Positions 1-8,080 of a DNA stretch of 64,000 nucleotides are shown piece after piece (positions within the stretch are counted from its first letter, which is position 1; every line of letters starts with the position of its first letter). Origin of the DNA: Ignavibacteriota bacterium (GTDB lineage: Bacteria > Bacteroidota > Ignavibacteria > UBA10030 > SZUA-254). The translations under genes were made by a program, and so were the position numbers. The notes beneath the pieces are model-generated. The model worked only from the letters and a program-made list of their open reading frames with translations. It was not told the DNA's origin and made no database searches. The stretch lies in assembly GCA_025358305.1 (NCBI GenBank), contig JANYJZ010000041.1:82183-146182 (forward strand). Direction: 5' to 3'.

Positions 1-1194
1 CTCGGCCACCCCCATGAAGGTTTTCCCTCGGTCCACGTTGCAGGCACCAACGGCAAAGGCTCGACCTCGGCGATGATCGCCTCGGTCCTGACGGCGTCGG
101 GCTACCGCACCGGCCTCTATACAAGCCCCCATTTGCGCCGCTTTTCGGAGCGGATCAGGATCGACGGCGTGCCGATCCCCGAGGCGGAACTCGTACGCTA
201 CATCGAAGCGATGCGGAGCGCCATCGACCGGACGGGCGCAACGTTCTTCGAAGCGACGACCGCGATGGCGTTCGCGTACTTCGCCGACAGCGACGTCGAC
301 GCCGCGGTGATCGAGACGGGCCTCGGCGGCAGGCTCGACGCGACGAACATCGTCGATCCGGTCCTTTCGGTCATAACGGGGATCGGGTTCGATCATACGG
401 AACATCTCGGCAATACGCTCGCGAAGATCGCCTACGAGAAAGCAGGCATCATCAAGCGGGGGGTGTCGGTCGTTTCCGGGGTCACCGACTCGGGCGCCCG
501 GCGCATCATCGCGGCCCGGGCGGCCGCGCTTTCGGCGCCGTTGGCCGAGGTCCGGCATCCGGCACTCGATGCGCTCGAAGGCGAGTCGCTTGACGGACTC
601 ACGCTTTCGGTCGCCGATCCGCTCGTCCCCAAAGGCGCGCTCTTCGTCTCGATGGCCGGAGGGCACCAGGCCCGGAACGCCAGCGCGGCCCTCCGGGCGC
701 TCGGGCTCCTCAAAAACGCGGGGTTCGACCGCGTGACGACCGGCTCCGTCGCCGCCGGGTTCGCGCACATTCGGCGGAACACGGGACTCCGCGGGAGGAT
801 CGACACGCTCCGGACGAGCCCTCTCATCGTCGCCGACGTCGGCCACAACGCCGACGGGGTTCGCACGCTCGTCCGGGCGCTCCGCAGGGTGTTCGCCGGA
901 CGGCTCGTCGTCCTGTTCGGCGTCATGAAGGATAAGGACCATGTCGCGATGCTCGACGCGCTGGCGGGCGTCTCGCGGACGCTCGTCGCCGTGAAGCCCC
1001 GAACCGAACGCGCTCGGGACACTTCGTCGATCCTCGAAGCGTGCCACGCGCAATCGATGCGCGCGATCGACGGCCGGACCGTCGGCCACGGACTCTCGGT
1101 CGCCCGCATGGAGCTGCGGCCGGGAGAGATGCTCCTCGTCACCGGTTCGCACTACGTCGTCGGAGAAGCGATGGACGCCCTGCGCATCGCATGA
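1..1194 (+). CDS. folC: Folylpolyglutamate synthase/dihydrofolate synthase FolC, 5' end missing
   Basis: This cytosolic ATP-dependent ligase adds glutamate to dihydropteroate and to folates. The frame is open from base 1, so the gene begins upstream of the window; 397 codons are visible and roughly 40-45 N-terminal residues are missing compared with the usual 420-440. The Mur-ligase P-loop GTNGKGST lies at visible residues 15-22. It is followed by the TSPHL and ERIRIDG motifs, the ETGLGGRLDATN substrate loop, and a C-terminal Mur ligase domain containing DVGHNADG. The stop is TGA at 1192-1194. The sigma factor gene follows 37 bp later on the same strand. The family call is firm; whether the enzyme is mono- or bifunctional cannot be read from sequence alone. 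Confidence 0.95.
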   Translation, partial: LGHPHEGFPSVHVAGTNGKGSTSAMIASVLTASGYRTGLYTSPHLRRFSERIRIDGVPIPEAELVRYIEAMRSAIDRTGATFFEATTAMAFAYFADSDVDAAVIETGLGGRLDATNIVDPVLSVITGIGFDHTEHLGNTLAKIAYEKAGIIKRGVSVVSGVTDSGARRIIAARAAALSAPLAEVRHPALDALEGESLDGLTLSVADPLVPKGALFVSMAGGHQARNASAALRALGLLKNAGFDRVTTGSVAAGFAHIRRNTGLRGRIDTLRTSPLIVADVGHNADGVRTLVRALRRVFAGRLVVLFGVMKDKDHVAMLDALAGVSRTLVAVKPRTERARDTSSILEACHAQSMRAIDGRTVGHGLSVARMELRPGEMLLVTGSHYVVGEAMDALRIA

Positions 1195-1231
1195 CCCCGT
1201 CCCCGACGTCCAACCCGCCTCCGATCAACCG

Positions 1232-1831
1232 TTGAGCGACACCGAACTGATCCGCCGCGTCGCTGCGGGAGAACAAGGCGCCTTGCGCTTGCTCTACGAA
1301 GAGTTTCGTCTCCAGGTCTATAACGTCGCGCACGGATATGTCCAGGACCGGTCCGACGCGGAAGAGATCACCCAAGATGTCTTCCTCGAGATCGCCCGGG
1401 AGGCCAAACGTTTCCGCGGGGCCTCCGCCGTCGGCACGTGGATCTACCGCATCACCGTCAACAAGTCCCTCGACAAAGTGCGGTACCGCTCCCGCAAGAA
1501 GCGTTTTGCCCAGTTGGTGAGCCTGTTCCGGCCCACTGACGGGAGTCTCGCCTACGACCCGCCCGACACATCGCAGAAGGGTCCGGGCGCCGACCAGGGC
1601 GAGGACGCGCGTCTCCTGTTCGGGGCGATCGGACGACTCCCCGAGAAGCAGCGAAGCGCGGTCATCCTGACGTTCATGGAAGACCTGTCCCAAAAGGAGG
1701 CCGCTGAGGTCCTCGGCGTGTCGCCGAAGGCCGTGGAATCCCTCCTTCAGCGCGCAAAGGTGAATCTCAGAACGATGCTCTCGCAGGAATTCCCGGAGCG
1801 AGGGAACACGCGGCCGTTGTCGTCTAACTAG
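1232..1831 (+). CDS. ECF-type RNA polymerase sigma factor (module 1)
   Basis: Sigma-70 family, extracytoplasmic-function type, 199 residues. Region 2 is at about residues 20-90 (LLYEEFRLQVYNVAHGY, then DAEEITQDVFLEI and the TWIYRITVN segment). Region 4 is at about 130-190, with LPEKQRSAVILTF followed by the helix-turn-helix SQKEAAEVLGVSPKAVESLL. The start is taken as TTG at 1232, because no ATG lies further upstream in frame before region 2. The next two genes encode a small membrane protein and a periplasmic helical protein, so this is probably a sigma/anti-sigma/envelope-stress operon. A similar set occurs at 32955-34658. The signal sensed is unknown. Confidence 0.9.
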   Translation: MSDTELIRRVAAGEQGALRLLYEEFRLQVYNVAHGYVQDRSDAEEITQDVFLEIAREAKRFRGASAVGTWIYRITVNKSLDKVRYRSRKKRFAQLVSLFRPTDGSLAYDPPDTSQKGPGADQGEDARLLFGAIGRLPEKQRSAVILTFMEDLSQKEAAEVLGVSPKAVESLLQRAKVNLRTMLSQEFPERGNTRPLSSN

Positions 1832-1846
1832 CAGAAGGAGCACTTC

Positions 1847-2125
1847 ATGAACATTGACGAACATTCCCTGAACACCATGCTCGACGCTCTCAGGACTCTG
1901 AAGCCCGAAGAGCCGAGCCCGTTCCTCTTCTCCCGCATCGAAGCGCGGCTGCGTGAGGGTGGAACTGCCAGGATCGTACCTGCATCGGGGATCCGGCTCG
2001 CCCTCATCGCTTTCGCGCTTCTCTGCCTGGTCAACGCGCTCATCGTCAGCGCGGACACCGAGGTGAAGGCCGCCGCAGTGCCAATCTCGCGTTCTCTCGA
2101 CGCATTTCCGCAACCTCTCTACTAA
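1847..2125 (+). CDS. Small single-pass membrane protein, possible anti-sigma factor
   Basis: A 92-residue protein with a hydrophilic N-terminal half (about residues 1-45) and one hydrophobic segment at about 50-68 (IRLALIAFALLCLVNALIV), then a short tail. The start ATG has a good ribosome binding site (GAAGGAG at 1833-1839). It begins 15 bp after the sigma factor stop. Position, size and topology fit a minimal anti-sigma factor that binds the sigma factor at the membrane. No zinc-finger HxxxCxxC motif is present, unlike the counterpart at 33503. The function is inferred from context only. Confidence 0.7.
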   Translation: MNIDEHSLNTMLDALRTLKPEEPSPFLFSRIEARLREGGTARIVPASGIRLALIAFALLCLVNALIVSADTEVKAAAVPISRSLDAFPQPLY

Positions 2126-2133
2126 AGTATCAC

Positions 2134-2616
2134 ATGAAACGTGAATCGTTCCTTCTTGCCCTTGTCATCCTCCTGGTCGTTTTGAACGCCGCCGTTCTGG
2201 TGTTCCTGATCCCCAGGATGGGAGCGCGGCCCGAGCGCGAAGGGCGCCCGACGCATGAGATCATGATCGAAACGCTCGGTCTCGACAGTGCACAGCAGCG
2301 CCAGTTCGCTCTCATGCGCGAAGAGACCCACCTTGCGCTCGACAGGATCGACGCGCGCTTTGACGGAGCCGTGAGCGACTATTTCGCGCTCCTGACCCGA
2401 GACGAGGTCTCGGCGTCGGCGAAGGATTCGCTCGAACAGGCCATTCTCGGCGTGCAGCGGGAAAAGGCAAACTGCCTGTACGATCACTTCCTGAAGGTCA
2501 AGTCGATCTGCAGGGAAGACCAGAAGAGCAAATTCGTTGAATTGCTGCCTGAATTGACCCATCTCATCCATCCTCCGCCGAACAACCGCCCGGCGCCAGC
2601 GCCCCGAGGGAATTGA
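2134..2616 (+). CDS. Spy/CpxP-like periplasmic helical protein, membrane anchored
   Basis: A 160-residue protein with an N-terminal hydrophobic segment (about residues 6-26, LLALVILLVVLNAAVLVFLI) that is an anchor or uncleaved signal, followed by a mostly helical, charged region. The segment LGLDSAQQRQFALMREE resembles the LTxxQ region of the Spy/CpxP/heavy-metal-sensor family, whose members are periplasmic chaperones or stress sensors. A Cys pair occurs near residues 113 and 125. It follows the small membrane protein by 8 bp and is likely in the same operon as the sigma factor. The family assignment is by pattern only. Confidence 0.7.
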   Translation: MKRESFLLALVILLVVLNAAVLVFLIPRMGARPEREGRPTHEIMIETLGLDSAQQRQFALMREETHLALDRIDARFDGAVSDYFALLTRDEVSASAKDSLEQAILGVQREKANCLYDHFLKVKSICREDQKSKFVELLPELTHLIHPPPNNRPAPAPRGN

Positions 2617-2723
2617 CCGCCATCCGTCGTCTAATGATGATGTATAGAACGAAGTCGGCCGTTGCCCGCACCGGTAGAAATAGGCATGCGTTCGGTGATG
2701 ATCCATGTGAAGGAGCAGGTGTG

Positions 2724-2834
2724 ATGAAGCGAGGTATCGTAGTACGCACGACGGGGACCAGTTCGGTCGTTCCGGATCCTCGCACGACCAATGTTCCTCA
2801 GGTGCCCAAGGAGAAGGGGGTCCGCGCGCGATGA
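2724..2834 (+). CDS. Candidate 36-codon small ORF overlapping the next gene
   Basis: An ATG at 2724 lies 8 bp after a strong Shine-Dalgarno sequence (GAAGGAG, 2709-2715) and opens 36 codons. Its TGA overlaps the ATG of the downstream gene as ATGA at 2831-2834. The predicted peptide is basic (begins MKRGIVVRTTG), has no hydrophobic segment, and matches nothing I recognise. It may be a real small protein or only a translated leader that couples translation to the next gene. The 107 bp before it hold no other gene that I can support. Confidence 0.3.
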   Translation: MKRGIVVRTTGTSSVVPDPRTTNVPQVPKEKGVRAR

Positions 2835-3583
2835 TGCTCCGACGGCTCTCATTCCGGTTGAAACATATCATCGTCTTGGTCTGGCACATGCAGTGGAGGG
2901 AGATCCTCCGCAAGGTCCGGAACAGGATCTACTCCAGCACGGAGTATCACGGACTCCTGCGCGACCTGTCGCAGCCGATCAGCGCAATTGAAACGCTTCT
3001 GCCGACGCGCATCCGCGCACTCGATTCGGAGTATCTCCCGCTCCTCTTCAATATCCACGCGCCGGGTCTCTCGTCGCTCGAAGTCACCGACAGGCTCTAC
3101 CGCCAGGCGCTCTTCACCGCGGGACTCCGGTCGCCGTACGTCGCGGTCACCCGGGAGGGCCGGCCCTGCGCCGCGATGTGGCTCATCCCCGCGTCGGAGA
3201 ACCGGAACCTCGCCGAAGTGTCGAACGGAGCGTTCCCGGTGCTCCGGGACGACGAGATGCTTCTTGAAGGGCTCTTCACGCTCAACGAGTTCAGGCACAA
3301 GCGCATCATGTTGGCGAGCGTGACCGAGGCTCTTTCCATCGCAAAGGTCGCCGGGGCGCGCACGGTCCTCTCGTTCGTCGAACATGAGAACCTTGCATCG
3401 CTTCGGTGCTTGCGGCGCGCGGGCTTCAACGACCATCTTGTCAAACGCGAGTCGTGGTTCCTCTTCAAGCGGACCCTCACGTTCTCCCCCATTCTTGAGC
3501 TGGGCGGTGCGCCGGCGGAAGCTCCGGAACACGCCGGGGGTCGCTCCGCTGATACCGTCTTGCGCCCGGCGGCCCGCGTCTAA
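2831..3583 (+). CDS. GNAT-like acetyltransferase family protein, uncharacterised
   Basis: A 250-residue protein. Residues about 90-215 have the order expected of a GNAT fold: beta strands with AAMWLIPASENR, then a helix (ALSIAKVAGARTVLSFVEHEN) and the late motif NLASLRCLRRAGF, typical of the GNAT C-terminal region where a residue neighbour of acetyl-CoA sits. The N-terminal 50 residues are basic and amphipathic. The start is the first ATG of an ATGATG pair. The substrate is unknown. The last about 30 residues (Ala/Gly/Arg rich) look disordered. It is codirectional with the upstream sigma module, but about 210 bp separate them. Confidence 0.6.
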   Translation: MMLRRLSFRLKHIIVLVWHMQWREILRKVRNRIYSSTEYHGLLRDLSQPISAIETLLPTRIRALDSEYLPLLFNIHAPGLSSLEVTDRLYRQALFTAGLRSPYVAVTREGRPCAAMWLIPASENRNLAEVSNGAFPVLRDDEMLLEGLFTLNEFRHKRIMLASVTEALSIAKVAGARTVLSFVEHENLASLRCLRRAGFNDHLVKRESWFLFKRTLTFSPILELGGAPAEAPEHAGGRSADTVLRPAARV

Positions 3584-3679
3584 CGGGACCGGGCCGTTCC
3601 CATTGGCTCCTACCGCTTTCCGAGAGCTCCATCCCCGCACTCTCTGCCGTAATGCCTGGCGTACTGCCTCGAGGGGCTT

Positions 3680-3708
3680 TTGTATTTCTTCACCGTTTCA
3701 TGTACATT
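3680..3708 (+). promoter_or_regulatory. Promoter for the DUF4032 gene
   Basis: TTGTAT (3680-3685), 17 bp, TACATT (3703-3708). The predicted start of transcription is near 3715, about 67 bp before the TTG start codon at 3782. The rest of the 198 bp gap (3584-3781) holds no supported gene. Confidence 0.6.
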
Positions 3709-3781
3709 TCGCCTGCACCGCCGAATCGTATCAGACGAACCGTCCTGACCAAGCGCGCCTCTCACAGGGAAACGAAACCCA

Positions 3782-4987
3782 TTGGCACACGTCACTCTTT
3801 CGTTCGACAAGGAACATGCCGCATCGTTCGCGCGGCTTCCCTGGTCGAAGCCCCTCCTGGAATGGACTCGGAAGGATGCGGCCTTCATCGACGTCAAGAG
3901 CGGCCTCGCACGGCATCCCGTCCGGTTCGTCCGGATGGGCCGCCGGTCCTTCGCGATCAAGGAGACCTCAAAGGAAACGGCCTTGCGGGAGTTCCGTGCG
4001 TACACGCGCCTCCACGAAATGGGCCTGCCGGCGCTCCTCCCGGTCGGAACGGCCATCCGGGAGGAAGGGACGTTCGCCGTCGCGACCGGCGTCGGCGTCC
4101 AGGCCGAGCGGCACGCCACCGGATTCATCGTCACGCGGCTCCTCGAATATTCGATCCCGCATTACCATCTCTTCCGGCGGGCGTTCACGCATGAGTCCCG
4201 GAAGCGCCTCTGGGACGCCGTGGTCCGGCTCTTCGTCCGGCTCCACACCCGGGGGGTGTACTGGGGCGACGCCTCGCTGTCGAACATGATGATCGTCTTT
4301 GCGAACGAGCCGTTCCCGGAGATCGGCGTTCGGACCGTCCTCAGGGCTATCCTCGCCGACGCCGAGACCGTCGAATTTCGGCAGTCCCTCTCCGAACAGA
4401 TGAGAAGGGCGGACGTCGACGCGTTCCTCGAATCGATGGCGTGGACCGAAGCGGACCTTGAAGCAAGCGGTGTCCTGCGCGAGCCGTTCATGACGGCCGC
4501 CGATCAGCGCTACGTCTCCGAGCGCTACGCCGACCTCTACGCGCTGGAGCAGGAGGAGGAGTCATTCGCCCTCCTGACGAAGATCGACGTCGACGCGCTC
4601 CTCGGGCCGTTCGAGATGCGCGGACAGGCGAAGGCCCTCCTGCAGCACATCGCGGAGCATAAGTGGTATCTGAGCGAACGGGAACAGCGCGAGATCTCTC
4701 TCGAATCGGCTGCAAAGGACTGGTACGCGGAGATCTTCAAGCCGGTCTTGGCGCTCTTCGCCGAGTTCTCCATCCTCGACGAATTTACCGACCGCACGGC
4801 GTCGACGCTCTACCTCGACATCATGCTCCACAAGTACTATCTCAGCGAGAAGACGGGGAAGGACGTGGGGCTCGCCCTGGCGTTCGAGAGCTACGCCTCT
4901 CGGTTCCGCGCCCGGGGCCGGACGATGGAGAACCTCACCGGGTTCGCCCGTACGTTGCGAAACCTCTTCGGTCCGAACGCTGTCTAA
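3782..4987 (+). CDS. DUF4032 protein with kinase-like (Kdo/WaaP) fold
   Basis: A 401-residue protein. Residues about 45-185 look like a small-molecule/LPS kinase fold: a strand with an invariant-type lysine (SFAIKETSKETALREFRAY), a hinge, and a catalytic-loop-like stretch LHTRGVYWGDASLSNMMI, in which D and N correspond to the HxDxxxxN pattern of WaaP-like kinases. The C-terminal half carries the repeated HKWYLSE / HKYYLSE segments that I associate with DUF4032. The start is TTG at 3782, since no ATG lies between the promoter and the first conserved residues. The substrate is unknown. No partner gene is obvious; aspartate kinase follows after about 110 bp. Confidence 0.7.
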   Translation: MAHVTLSFDKEHAASFARLPWSKPLLEWTRKDAAFIDVKSGLARHPVRFVRMGRRSFAIKETSKETALREFRAYTRLHEMGLPALLPVGTAIREEGTFAVATGVGVQAERHATGFIVTRLLEYSIPHYHLFRRAFTHESRKRLWDAVVRLFVRLHTRGVYWGDASLSNMMIVFANEPFPEIGVRTVLRAILADAETVEFRQSLSEQMRRADVDAFLESMAWTEADLEASGVLREPFMTAADQRYVSERYADLYALEQEEESFALLTKIDVDALLGPFEMRGQAKALLQHIAEHKWYLSEREQREISLESAAKDWYAEIFKPVLALFAEFSILDEFTDRTASTLYLDIMLHKYYLSEKTGKDVGLALAFESYASRFRARGRTMENLTGFARTLRNLFGPNAV

Positions 4988-5098
4988 CGTAGCAGCGTGC
5001 CCCTCTCAGGGAACCATCAACGACACCACCATGGATCAGGAACAGATGCACAGAGAGATGAGACCACCACCACGCCTCCCCCGGGCGGAGCGCGCGCG

Positions 5099-6481
5099 AT
5101 GATCGTCATAAAGTTCGGCGGCACGAGCGTCGAGGACGCCTCTGCGATCCGCGCACTCTGCCGGATCGTCCAGGACCGGGTCGGCCGGCACCCGCTCGTT
5201 GTCGCTTCCGCCTGCGCGGGAGTGACGAGCGCGCTCATCGCCGCCGCTCAAGCGGCCGGGGCCGGGAGCGCGCCGGAAGCCCTCGCCGGCATCGAATCCT
5301 TGCGAAGCCGTCATTTCGCCATCGCCGACGAACTCCTCGAGGCGTCCGCCGGCGAGGCGAAGAACCAGATCGCGCGGCAGTGCGACGATCTCGTCCATCT
5401 CCTCAGGAGCATCGCGGTGATCCAGGAAGTGACCCCGCGGCTCCTCGACCAGTGCGCGGCCTACGGCGAGGCCTGGTCGTCGCTCATCATCGCCTACGCC
5501 CTGCGCGAACGGGGCGTCGGCGCGGAGCTCGTCGACGCGCGCTCGGTCATCCTCACGAGCGACTCCTTCACGAAGGCGGAGCCCCAATTCGACCGGATCG
5601 CCGCGATGGCCGCCGAACGGATCGCCCCGCTCCTTGTCCATGCGGTCGTCGTGACGCAAGGGTTCGTCGGCGCCACCGAGAAGGGGGTGACGACGACGCT
5701 CGGACGAGGGGGGTCGGATTACTCGGCCGCCATCTTCGGCGCCGCGCTCGGGGCCGAGGAGATCCAGATCTGGACAGACGTCGACGGCATCCTGACGGCC
5801 GACCCGCGGTTCCTACCGGAAGCCCGCCTCCTGGACGAAGTGACGTTCAACGAAGCGGCCGAACTCGCCTATTTCGGGGCGAAGGTCCTCCACCCGAGCA
5901 CGCTCCTGCCGGCGATGAAGAAGAACATCCCGGTCCGGGTCCTGAATTCCCGGCGCCCGGAAGGGACCGGAACTCTCATCCTGGCGCATGCCACGAAGGT
6001 CCCCGGCACGCCGGTGCGTTCGATCGCGTTCAAGCGGGGGATCACGGTCATCACCGTCGAGAGCACGCGCATGCTCATGGCCTACGGCTTTCTTGCCCGG
6101 GTCTTCGAGGTGTTCGCACAGCAGAGGAAGAGCGTCGACGTCGTGGCCACTTCCGAGGTCGCCGTCTCGCTCACGCTCGACGATAATGCGGGGCTCGAGG
6201 AGCTCACCGGCGCGCTCTCCGTCTTCTCCGACGTGAGCGTCGTCCAGGGGAAAGCGGTCGTTTCGGTCGTGGGAGAGGGGATGGGCCGAAGCATCGGGAT
6301 GCCGGGCCGTGTCTTCCAGGCGCTTGGCCGGGCTCAGGTCCGAGTGGATCTCATCTCTCACGGCGGCTCGGAGATCAACATCACGTTCGTCATCGCCGAA
6401 GAGGATATCGCCCGGGCCGTCGGGTCGCTCCACGAGGAGTTCTTCGGGCAGGAGGCCGCGAAAAAAGGGCCGGGAGCGTGA
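5099..6481 (+). CDS. lysC: Aspartate kinase
   Basis: Phosphorylates L-aspartate, the first step toward lysine, threonine, methionine and diaminopimelate. The protein is 460 residues from ATG at 5099, which has CGGAG 9 bp upstream and directly precedes the IVIKFGGTSV motif; an in-frame extension to 4997 is low complexity and was not used. The N-terminal amino acid kinase domain (about 1-300) contains KFGGTSV, the TLGRGGSDYSA nucleotide-binding loop and the ADPR segment. Two ACT domains follow (about 315-455), as in monofunctional, feedback-inhibited enzymes. It stands alone, with its own gap upstream. No lysine riboswitch was seen in the 111 bp upstream. Confidence 0.95.
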   Translation: MIVIKFGGTSVEDASAIRALCRIVQDRVGRHPLVVASACAGVTSALIAAAQAAGAGSAPEALAGIESLRSRHFAIADELLEASAGEAKNQIARQCDDLVHLLRSIAVIQEVTPRLLDQCAAYGEAWSSLIIAYALRERGVGAELVDARSVILTSDSFTKAEPQFDRIAAMAAERIAPLLVHAVVVTQGFVGATEKGVTTTLGRGGSDYSAAIFGAALGAEEIQIWTDVDGILTADPRFLPEARLLDEVTFNEAAELAYFGAKVLHPSTLLPAMKKNIPVRVLNSRRPEGTGTLILAHATKVPGTPVRSIAFKRGITVITVESTRMLMAYGFLARVFEVFAQQRKSVDVVATSEVAVSLTLDDNAGLEELTGALSVFSDVSVVQGKAVVSVVGEGMGRSIGMPGRVFQALGRAQVRVDLISHGGSEINITFVIAEEDIARAVGSLHEEFFGQEAAKKGPGA

Positions 6482-6499
6482 AAATACGCCATCTTGCAC

Positions 6500-6528
6500 T
6501 TGACTTTCAAAGTGAAAGGCTTTATATT
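6500..6528 (+). promoter_or_regulatory. Promoter of rho with a long leader
   Basis: TTGACT (6500-6505), 17 bp, TATATT (6523-6528), followed by GG. The predicted transcript starts near 6535, leaving about 180 nt of untranslated leader before rho. Known rho genes are often autoregulated by Rho-dependent attenuation in such a leader; here that is inference. The leader 6535-6717 has no supported gene. Confidence 0.7.
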
Positions 6529-6717
6529 GGCTTAAGTCGCACTTGAGAGGCGGCCGTGTTCCATACCTCGCGTGCCGGTCAAGAAAGACATCCACCGCAG
6601 AACTCATCAGATCTCGAATTCCTCACGTTTGTGCCAGGTACCAAGGCATCTCAGGCTCTCTCACGGAGACAACCTCCGCAACTCAAAGCGTCAACCTCAT
6701 AAGGATCGAACCACGCC

Positions 6718-7971
6718 ATGCCCATGGACATTGCAGAGCTGAAATCCAAAAAGATTTCAGAGCTCACCAAGATTGCCAAGGAGATGAACATCGTCGGCTA
6801 CGCCGACCTGCGCAAACAGGAGCTCATCTTTAAGATCCTGGAAGCCCAGACCGAGAAGGACGGACTCACCTTCAGCAAGGGGGTCTTGGAGGTGCTCCCC
6901 GACGGCTACGGGTTCCTGCGGTCCGTCGATTACAACTACCTCCCGTCGCCCGACGACATCTACGTCTCCCCCTCTCAGATCAAGAAGTTCAACTTGCGCA
7001 CCGGCGACTCCGTCAGCGGCCAGGTGAGGCCCCCGAAGGAAGGGGAGCGGTTCTTCGCACTCCTGAGGGTCGAGGCGGTGAACGAGGAGAACCCCGACGT
7101 CGTCAGAGACCGCGTCCTGTTCGACAACCTCACGCCTCTCTATCCGAACAACCGATTGAAGCTCGAGACGTCGCCGGGGGAATACGCCATGCGCATCATG
7201 GACCTCCTGACCCCCTTGGGCAAAGGCCAGCGCGGCATGATCGTCTCGCCTCCGAAGGCCGGCAAGACGATCCTCCTCCAGAAGATCGCGAACAGCATCC
7301 TCCGGAACCACCCCGAGGTCTACCTCATCGTCCTCTTGATCGACGAGCGCCCCGAAGAAGTGACCGACATGGAGCGCTCGGTGAATGCCGAGGTCGTCAG
7401 TTCGACATTCGACGAACCGCCCGAACGGCACGTCCAGGTGGCGGACATGGTCCAGGAGAAGGCGAAGCGCCTCGTGGAAGCCCGGCGCGACGTCGTCATC
7501 CTTCTCGACAGCATCACTCGTCTTGCCCGGGCGCACAACACCGTCGTGCCGCATTCGGGGAAGATCCTCTCCGGCGGCGTCGACGCCAACGCGCTCCACC
7601 GCCCGAAACGGTTCTTCGGAGCCGCCCGTAACGTCGAAGAGGGAGGGAGCCTCACGATCATCGCCACCGCCCTGGTCGACACCGGAAGCAGGATGGACGA
7701 GGTCATCTTCGAGGAGTTCAAGGGCCCGGGCAACATGGAGATCATCCTCGACCGCAAACTCGCCGACAAGCGCATTTTCCCGGCCATCGACGTCAACCGC
7801 TCCGGCACCCGAAAGGAGGAGCTCCTCCTGGAGGCCGACGAGCTTTCGAGGGTCTGGATCTTACGGAAGTTCCTGAGCGATTTCTCCACCGTCGAGGCCA
7901 TGGACTTCTGCATCGAGAAGATGCGGGGCACAAAGACGAACAAAGAGTTCCTCCGTTCGATGAACAGTTAG
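6718..7971 (+). CDS. rho: Transcription termination factor Rho
   Basis: Hexameric RNA-dependent ATPase/helicase that terminates transcription; cytosolic. The protein is 417 residues. The Rho N-terminal helical domain (residues 1-45) contains [16 protein letters not shown]. The cold-shock-like RNA-binding domain (about 55-125) carries DGYGFLRS. The RecA-type ATPase (about 150-405) has Walker A in [18 protein letters not shown], Walker [14 protein letters not shown], and the [22 protein letters not shown]-loop region. There is no large insertion of the kind found in actinobacterial or some Bacteroidota Rho proteins. The start could also be the ATG two codons later. It is monocistronic by appearance, with a separate promoter before the next gene. 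Confidence 0.97.
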   Translation: MPMDIAELKSKKISELTKIAKEMNIVGYADLRKQELIFKILEAQTEKDGLTFSKGVLEVLPDGYGFLRSVDYNYLPSPDDIYVSPSQIKKFNLRTGDSVSGQVRPPKEGERFFALLRVEAVNEENPDVVRDRVLFDNLTPLYPNNRLKLETSPGEYAMRIMDLLTPLGKGQRGMIVSPPKAGKTILLQKIANSILRNHPEVYLIVLLIDERPEEVTDMERSVNAEVVSSTFDEPPERHVQVADMVQEKAKRLVEARRDVVILLDSITRLARAHNTVVPHSGKILSGGVDANALHRPKRFFGAARNVEEGGSLTIIATALVDTGSRMDEVIFEEFKGPGNMEIILDRKLADKRIFPAIDVNRSGTRKEELLLEADELSRVWILRKFLSDFSTVEAMDFCIEKMRGTKTNKEFLRSMNS

Positions 7972-8020
7972 CAATTCGCTTAAATTCAAAGAAAACAGGC
8001 CTGAAAGCTCCGCGCAACCC

Positions 8021-8049
8021 TTGACTTTATCTCAGGCAACCCGTACATT
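8021..8049 (+). promoter_or_regulatory. Promoter of the OmpA-family gene
   Basis: TTGACT (8021-8026), 17 bp, TACATT (8044-8049). The predicted start of transcription is about 8056, giving a 25-nt leader before the ATG at 8081. Confidence 0.75.
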
Positions 8050-8080
8050 GCTTTGTCCTATTTTTTACTGACAACCCCCG

